This document shows, piece by piece, positions 39,742 through 48,626 of a stretch of DNA of 64,000 nucleotides; positions within the stretch are counted from its first letter, which is position 1, and each line of letters starts with the position of its first letter. The notes below the pieces were generated by a model, which worked only from the letters and a program-made list of their open reading frames with translations, was not told the origin of the DNA and searched no databases. The stretch spans positions 2,666,001 through 2,730,000 of the forward strand of contig NZ_CP129019.1 in NCBI RefSeq assembly GCF_020524355.2, in the 5' to 3' direction. Source of the stretch: Mesobacillus subterraneus. Its GTDB lineage: Bacteria; Bacillota; Bacilli; Bacillales; Cytobacillaceae. The position numbers and the translations under genes were made by a program.

Positions 39742-40866
39742 TTAATTGCTTTTGTACTCAATATACTTGGTCAGCAAGTTAATGGCTGTCTCGATGGCGT
39801 CCTCATCTGGATCCAGTCTGGCATGATGAAGTCCATGCTCTGAATTAACACCTAGCCAGAACATGAAGCCAGGAATCTCCTTGAGCATATAACCAAAGTC
39901 TTCGCCAGTCATTGCTTCTTTGCAAACAATCACGTTGATATTTTCCTTTTTCTCAGCAAAGGCAATAAAATCACGTGCCAATTCTTCATTATTATAAACT
40001 TGATGATACATGGCTCCATAGTCAATAGAGGTCTTGCATTGATAACCTACTTCGATTCCTTTTACGACTGCTTCAATCCTCTCCTTGACTCTAGCCATAG
40101 AATCAACAGACAGTGTGCGAATTGTACCTTCTAGCCTCGCTGTTTCAGCGATGATATTTTGTACCGTGCCTCCTGTGATTTTGCCGATTGTAACAACAGC
40201 ACTATCAAGGGGATCAACATTCCTCGAAACAATAGACTGTAGCTGGTTCACAAGAGCACATGCTGCAACGACCATATCATTAGTCTGGTGCGGATAAGCA
40301 GCATGTCCTCCCTTCCCAGCTAGATCAATGAACAGTTCGGAAGTATTGGCAAAAAGAAGACCTTCTTTGGTTGCAACCGTGCCAACTGGATATTCGGGTG
40401 CAATATGCAAGGCTATAATCATATCAGGCTTCCATTCCTGCATGATATCAGTCTTAAGCATAGGTTCAGCACCACCAGGTCCTTCCTCTGCAGGCTGGAA
40501 AATGAACAGCAAATTGTCATCAATCGGATGAGCAACGAAATAAGAAACCAATCCTAGAGCTATTGTCATATGAAAGTCATGTCCACATGCATGCATTTGC
40601 CCTTCGTGCAGTGATTTGAATTCCAATCCGGTTGCTTCTGTGATTGGAAGGCCGTCAATATCTGCTCTATAGCCGATCGTCTTCTTAGGGTTACTTCCTT
40701 TGATCCTGACAAAAACCCCGGTCTTCCAAGTCTTTATTTCAAGGCGTTCCTGGGGAAGGCTGCCTAAATAATCTAGAAGAAAAGACTGAGTTTTGAACTC
40801 CTTGAAACCCAGCTCAGGAATCAAGTGTAAATCTCTTCTGATTTTAATGAAATTAGTAAAATCCAT
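39742..40866 (-). CDS. dapL: N-acetyl-diaminopimelate deacetylase
   Basis: 374 aa M20-family metallohydrolase, the YkuR type, removing acetyl from N-acetyl-LL-DAP in the acetylase branch of lysine/meso-DAP synthesis. Seen: [10 protein letters not shown] (metal site), [13 protein letters not shown] (catalytic Glu pair), [11 protein letters not shown] (dimer/His), and a C-terminal His in LHHARLD. ATG follows AAGGAGAG. It is separated from dapH by a 420-bp dispersed repeat. patA at 57.5 kb supplies the aminotransferase step of the same branch. Confidence 0.93.
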   Translation of the reverse strand: MDFTNFIKIRRDLHLIPELGFKEFKTQSFLLDYLGSLPQERLEIKTWKTGVFVRIKGSNPKKTIGYRADIDGLPITEATGLEFKSLHEGQMHACGHDFHMTIALGLVSYFVAHPIDDNLLFIFQPAEEGPGGAEPMLKTDIMQEWKPDMIIALHIAPEYPVGTVATKEGLLFANTSELFIDLAGKGGHAAYPHQTNDMVVAACALVNQLQSIVSRNVDPLDSAVVTIGKITGGTVQNIIAETARLEGTIRTLSVDSMARVKERIEAVVKGIEVGYQCKTSIDYGAMYHQVYNNEELARDFIAFAEKKENINVIVCKEAMTGEDFGYMLKEIPGFMFWLGVNSEHGLHHARLDPDEDAIETAINLLTKYIEYKSN

Positions 40867-40919
40867 ACAGTTCTCTCCTTATAAAAGAAAGCGCGGACCC
40901 AATATCCACGCTTTCTTGC

Positions 40920-41342
40920 TGTTTAGGAATACTAAAATGATTTAGTTGTGGATAAATACAGATAGTTTTCTTAATCCAGCTCCTTGCACCTCGAGTCGCT
41001 TGTCTAGCTGCAGCTCCCTAACTCCTCGAGACGCTTCGGTCCTGCCAATGAAGTCAAAGAGCGACTTCACTGTCAGGCCCTCCAGCGCTTGTCGGAGTTG
41101 GGCAGTCGCCTCCGCTTTTCGATTTGTCTAGTGTCGCCTCCTAGAAACTCCGAAACTTCAACTCCGCCGGCAGAAGCAAAATGCGCTTCTTTGTCGGAGT
41201 CTCAAGTTTCTGTGTTTCTGGGCAGTCGGCTACACATTTCGATTTCGGTTCGCTCAGGTGAAGTCAAAGAACGACTTCACCTGTCGGCCCTCCAGCGCCT
41301 GTCGGGGCTGACCAAGGCGCTTGCGCTTTTTGATCATTGCTT
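40920..41342. repeat. Dispersed mosaic repeat inserted between dapH and dapL
   Basis: Longest copy, inverted relative to that at 18165: it starts GTTTAGGAATACTAAAATGA...GTGGATAAATACAGATAG, a flank also present at 51286 and 60412, continues with CCAGCTCC...CTCGAGTCGC, CTCCTCGAGACGC, AATGAAGTCAAAGAGCGACTTCACTG, TCCGCCGGCAGAAGC and ends GGCGCTTGCGCTTTTT. It directly abuts the dapH stop. Confidence 0.88.
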
Positions 41343-42053
41343 TTAAAGCTGGCGAAGCTCCTGCTTGATTTCAGTTTTTGATTTCGTTTTTTCGTCGATT
41401 TCCTTGATGACGCGAGCTGGTGTTCCAGCTACCACTGTATATGGAGGCACATCGTCGATAACAATCGCGCCTGCAGCGACAACTGCACCTTTGCCTACTG
41501 TTACGCCTTCAAGGACAACAGCGTTGGCTCCGATTACTACATCATCTTCAACTATGACTGGCTTCGCTGAAGGTGGCTCGATAACACCAGCAAGCACAGA
41601 ACCTGCACCAATGTGGCAGTTCTTGCCGACTGTTGCACGACCGCCAAGGACAACGTTCATATCGATCATCGTACCCTCACCAACAACAGCACCGATATTA
41701 ATGGATGCCCCCATCATAATTACGGCATTGTCACCGATTTCTACCTGGTCCCTGATAATTGCACCTGGTTCAATACGAGCCTTGATATTCTTCATATCCA
41801 GCAATGGAATAGCCGAATTTCTGCGGTCGTTCTCAAGGACATAATCCTCAATTTTAGCCTGATTTGCTTCGATTGCCGGATTGATTTCAGCCCACTCACC
41901 GAAAATTACACCTGTGTTGCCTGTAATGAAAGTCTTGGAATTCTCACCAAAGTCGATTCCTTCCAAATCACCTTTAATATAAACTTTTACCGGAGTCGCT
42001 TTTTTGCTATTTTGAATAAACGAAATAATTTCGTTTGCATCCATCATTTTCAT
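41343..42053 (-). CDS. dapH: Tetrahydrodipicolinate N-acetyltransferase
   Basis: 236 aa left-handed beta-helix acyltransferase (hexapeptide repeats [41 protein letters not shown]). Acetylates tetrahydrodipicolinate, the entry to the acetylase DAP branch. Ends [11 protein letters not shown], as B. subtilis YkuQ. ATG start gives [13 protein letters not shown], the family N-terminus. Confidence 0.96.
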   Translation of the reverse strand: MKMMDANEIISFIQNSKKATPVKVYIKGDLEGIDFGENSKTFITGNTGVIFGEWAEINPAIEANQAKIEDYVLENDRRNSAIPLLDMKNIKARIEPGAIIRDQVEIGDNAVIMMGASINIGAVVGEGTMIDMNVVLGGRATVGKNCHIGAGSVLAGVIEPPSAKPVIVEDDVVIGANAVVLEGVTVGKGAVVAAGAIVIDDVPPYTVVAGTPARVIKEIDEKTKSKTEIKQELRQL

Positions 42054-42194
42054 TTACTTTACCTCCAATTATGTATTCGCCTTTTTCCGCTGAAGAGTTG
42101 CTCTTACATAGAGTTAATATGCTAAAGCGACAGCGCAGAAACAGCCTTTTCTAAAAATTACTTTAACAAACAAAAGTTTTTAAAACAAGAAAAA

Positions 42195-43088
42195 CTATTT
42201 ATCTGGTTTCTTGGACTCATCAATATGTTCTTTGACGATGTCTATGAAGGCCTGGACCTGCTTTAACCGGAAGGCTGATTCATACCCGAGAAGCCAGGTG
42301 TCCCTTCCCAAGGGTTCATTGTTTTCGTCTTGAAGCGGGACTTTAAAAATATCCTTTTCTGCCCCATTTAGAGTTATTGCCGGAAGGATTGCATAGCCGA
42401 TACCGTTAAAGGTCATTTGTTTGCAGGTTTCAATCTGGTCTACAATGATGGTCCTTTTTGGTGCTGTCTGGAATTGCCGCAGCCACCAATCCTGGATTTC
42501 CTGGTAGTAGTTGGAATCACTTTTAAACTGGATAAACGGCCGGTCTGTTTCCAGCACTTGTTCTGGGCTTGTAATTTCCGTGTCCACTAAATACAGACTG
42601 TCCTTGAATAAGTGGATTTTGACACCCTTCCAGTCTGGTGTGCCCCTGATAATTCCTATATGTACCTGATCTTCATAAAGTGCCTTTGAAATTTCACTGC
42701 TCCATCCAGTAACAAGCGAAATTTTAGCTTGAGGGTAACGGTTTACATATTTCTTCAATACCTGAGGAAGCCAATTTTGACCGACAATCGAAGCTACAGC
42801 TATTTTAAGGGTACCATACACCTCAGAATTTAATGCATGTATTGATTCCCTGGCTTTTTCTTCTCTGGCAATTGTCTCATTGACAAATTGTATTACAACC
42901 TCACCTGCAGGAGTTAAAGTCAGCCCTTTTTGGGACCTGAGGAAAAGCTTGGTACCCCAATCCTTCTCAAGCGATTGGAGTCGCTGTGACAAAGCTGGCT
43001 GTGATACGAATAATCTCTCTGCGGCCTTCCTCATATTCATTTCCTGTGCAAGCACAGATAACAGGTGAAACTCTGATATAGATGACAT
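42195..43088 (-). CDS. ccpC: LysR-type regulator CcpC
   Basis: 297 aa LysR family. N-terminal helix-turn-helix MNMRKAAERLFVSQPALSQRLQSLEKDWGTKLF, then a co-inducer domain starting LKIAVASIVGQNWLP. B. subtilis CcpC (YkuM) represses citZ and citB and senses citrate; the sequence and the ykuL-ykuM-ykuQ neighbourhood agree. citB and citZ are not in this window. B. subtilis ykuNOP (flavodoxins) between ccpC and dapH are absent. Confidence 0.9.
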   Translation of the reverse strand: MSSISEFHLLSVLAQEMNMRKAAERLFVSQPALSQRLQSLEKDWGTKLFLRSQKGLTLTPAGEVVIQFVNETIAREEKARESIHALNSEVYGTLKIAVASIVGQNWLPQVLKKYVNRYPQAKISLVTGWSSEISKALYEDQVHIGIIRGTPDWKGVKIHLFKDSLYLVDTEITSPEQVLETDRPFIQFKSDSNYYQEIQDWWLRQFQTAPKRTIIVDQIETCKQMTFNGIGYAILPAITLNGAEKDIFKVPLQDENNEPLGRDTWLLGYESAFRLKQVQAFIDIVKEHIDESKKPDK

Positions 43089-43153
43089 AACTGAACCTCT
43101 TGATAAGATTTTCTTATATTATAAATGAAATCCCCTATTTTTACATTATAGAA

Positions 43154-43179
43154 AAAACTGCAGATCACTCTGCAGTTTT
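43154..43179 (-). terminator. Terminator overlapping the end of the MFS gene
   Basis: 10-bp stem AAAACTGCAG / CTGCAGTTTT, loop ATCACT, T run on the minus strand. The TGA stop of the MFS gene (43165-43167) lies in the loop. Confidence 0.85.
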
Positions 43180-44671
43180 TTCCTTCTTAGGCAGGAATAA
43201 GATGAACAGCAAACTGATAATCGCAAAAATGAATACGACAATGTAAACAGAATGAAGAGCGTTTGTCAGTGCGTCCTGCAGGATTGTCTTCAATTCTGCA
43301 GGAAGCTTCATCCGTTCTGATTCATTGAGCAGGACATTCGCTGTATCTATCGTGAGATTCTGGTCTGTTGCTCCCTTGTTCTTCATATGGGTCAAGATGC
43401 TGCTGTTTAGGACTCCCCCCAGCAAGGCAGCTCCCACTGTATTTCCCAGGTTTCTCATGAACATATTGGCTGCTGTCGCAATCCCTCTTTGCTGCCAGGC
43501 AACAGTACTTTGGATGGATACGATGAATGCTGTACTAGTTAGACCCATCCCCACTCCGACGAAAAACGACCCTGTTGCTGCCCACAAAGGACCACCTGCA
43601 GGAGTCAGAGTGACAAAGAGGATGCTTCCGAGGATCAATGCTGCACCACCAAATAAAGAAGTCTTGCGATAGCCGATAGTCAACAGCAGACGGCCGCTGA
43701 GAGCCGAAGCAATCGGCCATCCTATCGACATGGCCGTCAAGGTGAAACCAGCTACAATCGGGGACCTCTCCATGACACCCTGAACAAATGCAGGCAAAAA
43801 GCTTGAAATGCCAATCAGCATGACACCGGTTGTCAAAGAAGTCATATTGGCGATGAATATCGATCGTTCCCGCCAAATATTAAATGGCATCATCGGCTCT
43901 TCTGCCCTTCTCTCTTGAAGTATAAAGAGGATCAAGGTCACTGCGCTCAGGCTGATCAGGCCAATCGTTTTTGGGGATGTCCAGGCCCAATTTGCTCCCG
44001 CTTCCACCAGGACAATCATCAGGGAACTTATCGCCGCTGTAAGGAGCACTGCACCAGGATAATCGATCTTATGCTTCTTTTTCTCAATATCTTCATGGAG
44101 ATAAAGCCAGAGGGCCTGCAATTGCAAGGATCCCAAGCGGGACATTGATCCAGAAAACAAATCTCCAGCTCGCATATTCCACGAGTAAGCCTCCAAGAGC
44201 CGGTCCCGAAACAGCTGAAATTCCCCATACACTGGAGAGATACCCCTGTATCTTCGCCCGTTCTTCCCTGGAATAGATATCCCCAACAATGGTTGTGGCA
44301 ATCGGCATGACTGCACCTGCGCCGAACCCTTGTATGAACCGGTATAGAATCAACATTTCCATCGTTTCAGCAGTCCCTGACAAAATCGAACCAATCAAAA
44401 AGATGATAATTCCAAAAGTTAAAATTGGTTTCCTGCCAAATAAATCGGATAATTTGCCATAGATGAGAACAGTAACTGCATTCATCAGCAAATACGCAGA
44501 GAAAACCCAGCTATATAATGCAAAACCGCCCAGGTCACCAACGATTGCCGGCATAGCCGTAGAAACTATCGTGCCTTCCACAGCACCCATAAACATGGCA
44601 AGCATGACTGTCGCGAGTACAAAAGAGCGTTTTGTTACTTTTTTGTTTATCTGTTGATCAGCATGTCCCAT
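43165..44671 (-). pseudogene. DHA2-type MFS drug exporter, broken by a one-base frameshift
   Basis: Two overlapping frames add to about 502 codons and 14 helices, the normal QacA/EmrB-like size. The first carries LATVMLAMFMGAVEGTIVSTAMPAIVGDL and the motif A loop GKLSDLFGRKPIL; it runs WINVPLGILAIAG then goes out of frame. The second resumes LWLYLHEDIEKKKHKIDYPGAV. Removing one G from the GGG at 44112-44114 (plus strand) restores the frame. Possible sequencing error; if real, an inactive exporter. ATG 44671 follows AGAGGTG. Substrate unknown. Confidence 0.85.
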
Positions 44672-44689
44672 TTGCACACCTCTAGAAGA

Positions 44690-44757
44690 AAAGCGTAAGC
44701 GCCTTGCTCAGCCCCGACAAGCGACTCGAGGGGCTAGGCGATGGAGCTGGACACTAA
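44690..44757. repeat. Minimal dispersed repeat
   Basis: AAAAGCGTAAGCGCCTTGCTCAGCCCCGACAAGCGACTCGAGGGGCTAGGCGATGGAGCTGGAC: the two ends of the mosaic joined with the middle missing. It starts right upstream of the MFS gene's ribosome site. Confidence 0.8.
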
Positions 44758-44800
44758 TCAAAGTAATAAAATTTATTCTTTCTTATACCGTGAAAAAATT

Positions 44801-44822
44801 CAGCTCCCTTACCCGGGAGCTG
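44801..44822 (-). terminator. Terminator of darB
   Basis: CAGCTCCC / GGGAGCTG stem, six-base loop TTACCC; AATTTTTT follows on the minus strand. Confidence 0.85.
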
Positions 44823-44828
44823 CATGAT

Positions 44829-45275
44829 CTAATTTTTATTATACCTTTTAACTTGCTTGCTCAATTTCAGCAATACAGTCCGTCTTGTCAGAATACCTTC
44901 AAAAATTCCTGAATCATCTTCTATACAGAGAAAAGGGTGATCTACAAGAAGGTCTAAGGAGGATTGAAGAGTTGAGTGGATGTTTATTCTTGGTACTTTC
45001 GAATTCATAGCTTCTTCGACTCGTTTTTGTTCAAGCTGCTCGAACTCGATTCTTTCCAGGCCGAGAATTGAATCCATTATAATAGGCGTACTGATTAAGC
45101 CCATTAGACGATAATGAGGATCAAGGACAGGAATCGCAGTATACCCGCTCTTTGTTAAAACAAGAAGAGCATGCTCAAGGCTATTGCCAACTTGGACATG
45201 GGCTACGCGTTCAGAGGGTATCATCACATCTCTTATTGACACTTCCAAAAACTCACCGCTGTAAAGACTAATCAT
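44829..45275 (-). CDS. darB: CBS-domain c-di-AMP receptor DarB (YkuL/CbpB)
   Basis: 148 aa, two CBS motifs (VSIRDVMIPSERVAHVQVGNSLEHALLVLTKSGYTAIPVLD and VEEAMNSKVPRINIHSTLQSSLDLLVDH). In B. subtilis DarB binds cyclic di-AMP; the apo form activates Rel and pyruvate carboxylase PycA. The stretches GYTAIPVLDPHYRLMGLI and GLERIEFEQL match that protein closely. ATG follows AGGGAG. The pycA gene is missing from its usual site in this window. Confidence 0.9.
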   Translation of the reverse strand: MISLYSGEFLEVSIRDVMIPSERVAHVQVGNSLEHALLVLTKSGYTAIPVLDPHYRLMGLISTPIIMDSILGLERIEFEQLEQKRVEEAMNSKVPRINIHSTLQSSLDLLVDHPFLCIEDDSGIFEGILTRRTVLLKLSKQVKRYNKN

Positions 45276-45392
45276 GGCGAAAACTCCCTAAAATGAATTT
45301 CTTTCCATTACATTTTATCACAAAATGAATGAAGACGCTTTTATTTAGTTTACCTCAATAAAACGAGGATATTAAATACAGAATTCAAAACA

Positions 45393-45545
45393 AGAAAAGC
45401 GCAAGCGCCTTGGTCAGCCCCGACAAGCGCTGGGAGGCCGACCAATGAATTCGCTCTTTGACTTCATTGGCAGGACCGAAATTGAAAAGTAGAGCCGACA
45501 CTAAACTAGCGACTAGAGGGGCTAGGAGCTGGGGCTGAACACTAA
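45393..45545. repeat. Dispersed mosaic repeat, short form
   Basis: GAAAAGCGCAAGCGCCTTGGTCAGCCCCGACAAGCGCTGGG start, TTGACTTCATTGGCAGGACCG block, and GACTAGAGGGGCTAGGAGCTGGGGCTGAAC end; central stem block missing. Confidence 0.85.
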
Positions 45546-45584
45546 TTTAAGTGGAAAATTTACTCTTTCTTATTCAATAAAAAA

Positions 45585-45601
45585 GGACCACAGATGGGTC
45601 C
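45585..45601 (-). terminator. Terminator of ykuJ
   Basis: GGACC / GGTCC short stem with a seven-base loop, six-T run on the minus strand, directly after the ykuJ stop. Confidence 0.7.
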
Positions 45602-45616
45602 CATTTTTACTGAAGA

Positions 45617-45853
45617 TTACTGAATAAGATCAAAGATCTCAATTGTAATCATATCAATGTTGTCGAATTGATATTTCTTAGGTTTTTCTTTGTCATTGTA
45701 TATTTCCAATTCGTATGTTTCAGTTTTTGGATGATATGTAACCTGGCATTTACGCTCACCATTCACTTCAAAAAAGCGTTGAGCAGGTTCTCCTCCATTG
45801 GACTGCTCTTGCAAATTCTTTAAACGAGTGATTATTCCCTGAAGCTGTGACAT
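45617..45853 (-). CDS. ykuJ: YkuJ (DUF1797)
   Basis: 78 aa soluble protein; starts MSQLQGIITRLKNLQE and ends FDNIDMITIEIFDLIQ, matching B. subtilis YkuJ (79 aa, structure known, function unknown). B. subtilis ykuK and ykzF, between ykuJ and ykuL, are absent. Confidence 0.9.
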   Translation of the reverse strand: MSQLQGIITRLKNLQEQSNGGEPAQRFFEVNGERKCQVTYHPKTETYELEIYNDKEKPKKYQFDNIDMITIEIFDLIQ

Positions 45854-46038
45854 TATGCTTCCTCTCCTTTCAAAACAAAAACCAATAACTTATAAATAGA
45901 TTTTGCAATTGGCCTATTTATATCCATGTAAAATGATTTCAGAATTTTCTATACACAATTCTTTACATGTCAATATTAACAGAATAAAATAATGTGAGAC
46001 GATGTACAAGTAAAAGCTTCAAGAAAAGGAGTGATTTT

Positions 46039-47001
46039 TTGAAAAAACCAGTGCAACTATCCGAAAATGTCTTTCTAATCGATGATTTTGATTTAAGTAT
46101 GGAAGAACGTACCGGTACATATGTTTTAACAGAAGAACAGGTGACGCTTATTGAAACATCCGCCAGCCCGTCCATTCCCTATATCCTCGAAGGCTTACAA
46201 ACACTAGGGATATCTCGATCCGATATCTCATACATAATTGTGACACATATACACCTCGATCATGCAGGCGGAGCAGGTTTAATGCTCCAGCATTGCCCTA
46301 ATGCTAAAGTAATTGTACACCCAAAGGGTGCCAGACATCTAGCTGATCCTTCAAGATTGATTATGGGAGCAAAGGCAGTATATGGCGAAAAGTTTTCACA
46401 GCTGTTCGATCCAATCGTAGAAATCTCGGAAGATCGCCTGATGGTAATAGGCGACGGCGACACACTAAAAATCAGCGAGACACTGACACTTGAATTTTTA
46501 GATACGCCAGGACATGCAAATCACCACTTCAGTATCTATCACCCGCTAACAAAGGGGATTTTCTCTGGCGACACTGCCGGGATTTATTATCCTCAGCTTG
46601 ATCGTGAAGGCATTGAATTCTACCTGCCAACGACCTCACCGAACCAGTTTGATCCAGAAAAAATGCTTCATTCCATAAATCGTTTTAAGGAACTTGGTAC
46701 AGAGCGAATTTATTTTGGACATTATGGTATGTCAGAAAACCCTTCTGAAGCTTTCAGGCAAGTGGAGAGTTGGCTAGAAGTTTTCGTTGAAGAAGCAAGG
46801 CAGGCAGTCTTAGAGGAAAAGCATCCAGGTAAGCAAGTGGAGTACATCACACAGAAACTTTATGATAAAATTAAAACTCACTTGACCCAGCTGGGACTGC
46901 CAGATCAGCATCCGATATATGAACTGCTATATCTGGATGTAAATGTAAGCGCCATGGGGCTGGCTCATTATTTAAACCATAATCTCGGAGGAACACATTA
47001 A
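46039..47001 (+). CDS. Metallo-beta-lactamase fold hydrolase
   Basis: 320 aa. Metal motif HIHLDHAGG, further ligands in DTPGHANHH, SGDTAG and YFGHYG. Glyoxalase II/flavodiiron-like MBL family; substrate unknown. TTG 46039 is seven bases after AAGGAG; the open frame upstream lacks a ribosome site. It overlaps the next start region (TAAAATG), so it is translationally coupled to a glutaredoxin, hinting at thiol chemistry. Confidence 0.85.
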   Translation: MKKPVQLSENVFLIDDFDLSMEERTGTYVLTEEQVTLIETSASPSIPYILEGLQTLGISRSDISYIIVTHIHLDHAGGAGLMLQHCPNAKVIVHPKGARHLADPSRLIMGAKAVYGEKFSQLFDPIVEISEDRLMVIGDGDTLKISETLTLEFLDTPGHANHHFSIYHPLTKGIFSGDTAGIYYPQLDREGIEFYLPTTSPNQFDPEKMLHSINRFKELGTERIYFGHYGMSENPSEAFRQVESWLEVFVEEARQAVLEEKHPGKQVEYITQKLYDKIKTHLTQLGLPDQHPIYELLYLDVNVSAMGLAHYLNHNLGGTH

Positions 47002-47002
47002 A

Positions 47003-47242
47003 ATGAACGACATCATCGTATACACACAGAACGATTGCCCTCCCTGCCAAATCATTAAAATGTTCCTGACGGAATACGGGTTTTCGTATACAGAAAAAAA
47101 TATCAATGAAGATGATAAAATCAGACAAGAACTTACCGAAACATACAACTCCTATTCCACACCAACAATTGTGATTGGTGAAGTAATCATCACTGGGTTT
47201 GATCTCGAAAAGCTAAAAAAGGTTCTGAAGATTAGGGAATAG
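47003..47242 (+). CDS. Glutaredoxin-like protein (NrdH type)
   Basis: 79 aa, redox motif CPPC (Cys12, Cys15), cis-Pro in STPTIVIGEVIITGFD. One base after the MBL gene stop. Confidence 0.88.
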   Translation: MNDIIVYTQNDCPPCQIIKMFLTEYGFSYTEKNINEDDKIRQELTETYNSYSTPTIVIGEVIITGFDLEKLKKVLKIRE

Positions 47243-47361
47243 TGCTGATTGATTAAAGTAACGGGGGTTGTTTGGAGAATCTTCTAGTATCTATGGGAAC
47301 TGCCTACTCCCCCGGAAGCGTTGCGACTATAACAAAAATCAACAGCCTTGTTAAAAAATGA

Positions 47362-47395
47362 AAAGCGTGAAATCTCGATTCAGATTTCACGCTTT
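47362..47395. terminator. Bidirectional terminator
   Basis: 14-bp perfect stem AAAGCGTGAAATCT / AGATTTCACGCTTT, six-base loop, between the glutaredoxin gene and the convergent gene at 47414. Confidence 0.88.
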
Positions 47396-47413
47396 AACTA
47401 TTTTTATCCATTT

Positions 47414-48085
47414 TTATAATAACCCGAATAACAATGTCCTGCTCTCATTCTTGAAGATTACACCTAACTCCATGAACGTTTTCAGCGTTGAAAAATTCGG
47501 TCCAAATACAAATGTCTCGTTCGTTGAATTTTCTTCGTTAACAGGATCTGCATCCTGTTGCTGCTCCTGCGCTTTTTCAGGATAAGCTTTATTGATTACT
47601 TCTTGCGGAACCTCATCATACAGATAATCAGCTACCTTCCAATCACCATTCACTTTAACAATCTTCAAGCCTTCATAATGATCTTCATAGCCTACAGGAC
47701 CTTCGGTATTCCGCGGGAAAAACTCGACAACAAAGATTTCATTTTCCATTTCCACCACTTTTGTTTTTTCTGAAAAGGCGTAAAACGGAATAAAATAAAG
47801 AGCAAAGTCCGTTCCATATGTCTGGTACTCACTTTCCTGACCTACCACATTCTCTTCAATGAATCGGGATTTGTAACTCTTAGTAAAATAAGGATCCAGA
47901 ACGCCTTCAATTTCCTTCATTGTCCTGCTTTTTTCACTTAAGGAAACCTGCGATTCAAACGCCTTTTTGAGGAATGCGAAAACGTCTTCCCTGCCATCCA
48001 AATCTGAATTGGCATATGCATTGGCCGGTACAATAAATAATAATAACGATAAAACTAAAAATAATTGCTTTATTTGCTTGTCCAA
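47414..48085 (-). CDS. Secreted protein of unknown function
   Basis: 223 aa. Sec signal peptide (LFLVLSLLLFIVPANAYA, cleavage near residue 25), then an alpha/beta body with EDHYEGLKIVKVNGDWKVADYLYDEVP and an acidic Gln/Asn-rich linker near the C-terminus. It resembles DUF3993 proteins, but I hold that only weakly. TTG 48085 follows GGAGGGGGAG. Confidence 0.75.
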   Translation of the reverse strand: MDKQIKQLFLVLSLLLFIVPANAYANSDLDGREDVFAFLKKAFESQVSLSEKSRTMKEIEGVLDPYFTKSYKSRFIEENVVGQESEYQTYGTDFALYFIPFYAFSEKTKVVEMENEIFVVEFFPRNTEGPVGYEDHYEGLKIVKVNGDWKVADYLYDEVPQEVINKAYPEKAQEQQQDADPVNEENSTNETFVFGPNFSTLKTFMELGVIFKNESRTLLFGLL

Positions 48086-48290
48086 TTGCTCCCCCTCCTC
48101 TATGGTGACTAGTAAATCAATTTTACCAACATTTACCCTATTTGATTACGAAATTCATTCGTAAAATAACATCAGCATCTGACAGAAAACTTGTTTCACA
48201 CTTCCAATTTACCCTCATCTCACTCGAACTAACGCATAAGTTAAAAAAATTGTAGTTTTATACGATGACTATTCCTTTTTCCCAAAAAAA

Positions 48291-48310
48291 TAACCCCCGT
48301 TTGGAGGTTA
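48291..48310 (-). terminator. Terminator of the 81-aa membrane protein
   Basis: TAACCCCC / GGAGGTTA stem with one mismatch, seven-T run on the minus strand; it overlaps the stop at 48308. Confidence 0.7.
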
Positions 48311-48553
48311 ATATCCTGTACCGGTGGTCACAGCAAAATAAACGATGAACAACAGGGCTATGGAGAGAACGATTATATATGTCAAAAAAATCGGGTTCCG
48401 GATATAAGCGTGCTCCTGGACAGCACCAGGGATCTGGGAATCCAGATTGCCTTGAGCCTTTTTCTGTCCCTTTCCGAAAGTCCAGGTATAAAAAAGACCA
48501 GCAACCAGCACGCCTGCACCTGCCAGTAAAAGCATTGTTGTATATATGCTCAA
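48308..48553 (-). CDS. Small two-helix membrane protein
   Basis: 81 aa: helix one LLLAGAGVLVAGLFYTW, a hydrophilic loop with KGQKKAQGNLDSQIPGAVQEHAYIRN, helix two FLTYIIVLSIALLFIVYFAV. TTG start six bases after GGGGGATT. Unrecognised. Confidence 0.75.
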   Translation of the reverse strand: MSIYTTMLLLAGAGVLVAGLFYTWTFGKGQKKAQGNLDSQIPGAVQEHAYIRNPIFLTYIIVLSIALLFIVYFAVTTGTGY

Positions 48554-48626
48554 GTTAAATCCCCCTTATAGAAGGCTGTATATATAAATTGTGCAGATTC
48601 TGCTTTACTATGCTTTTTTCCGCTTG

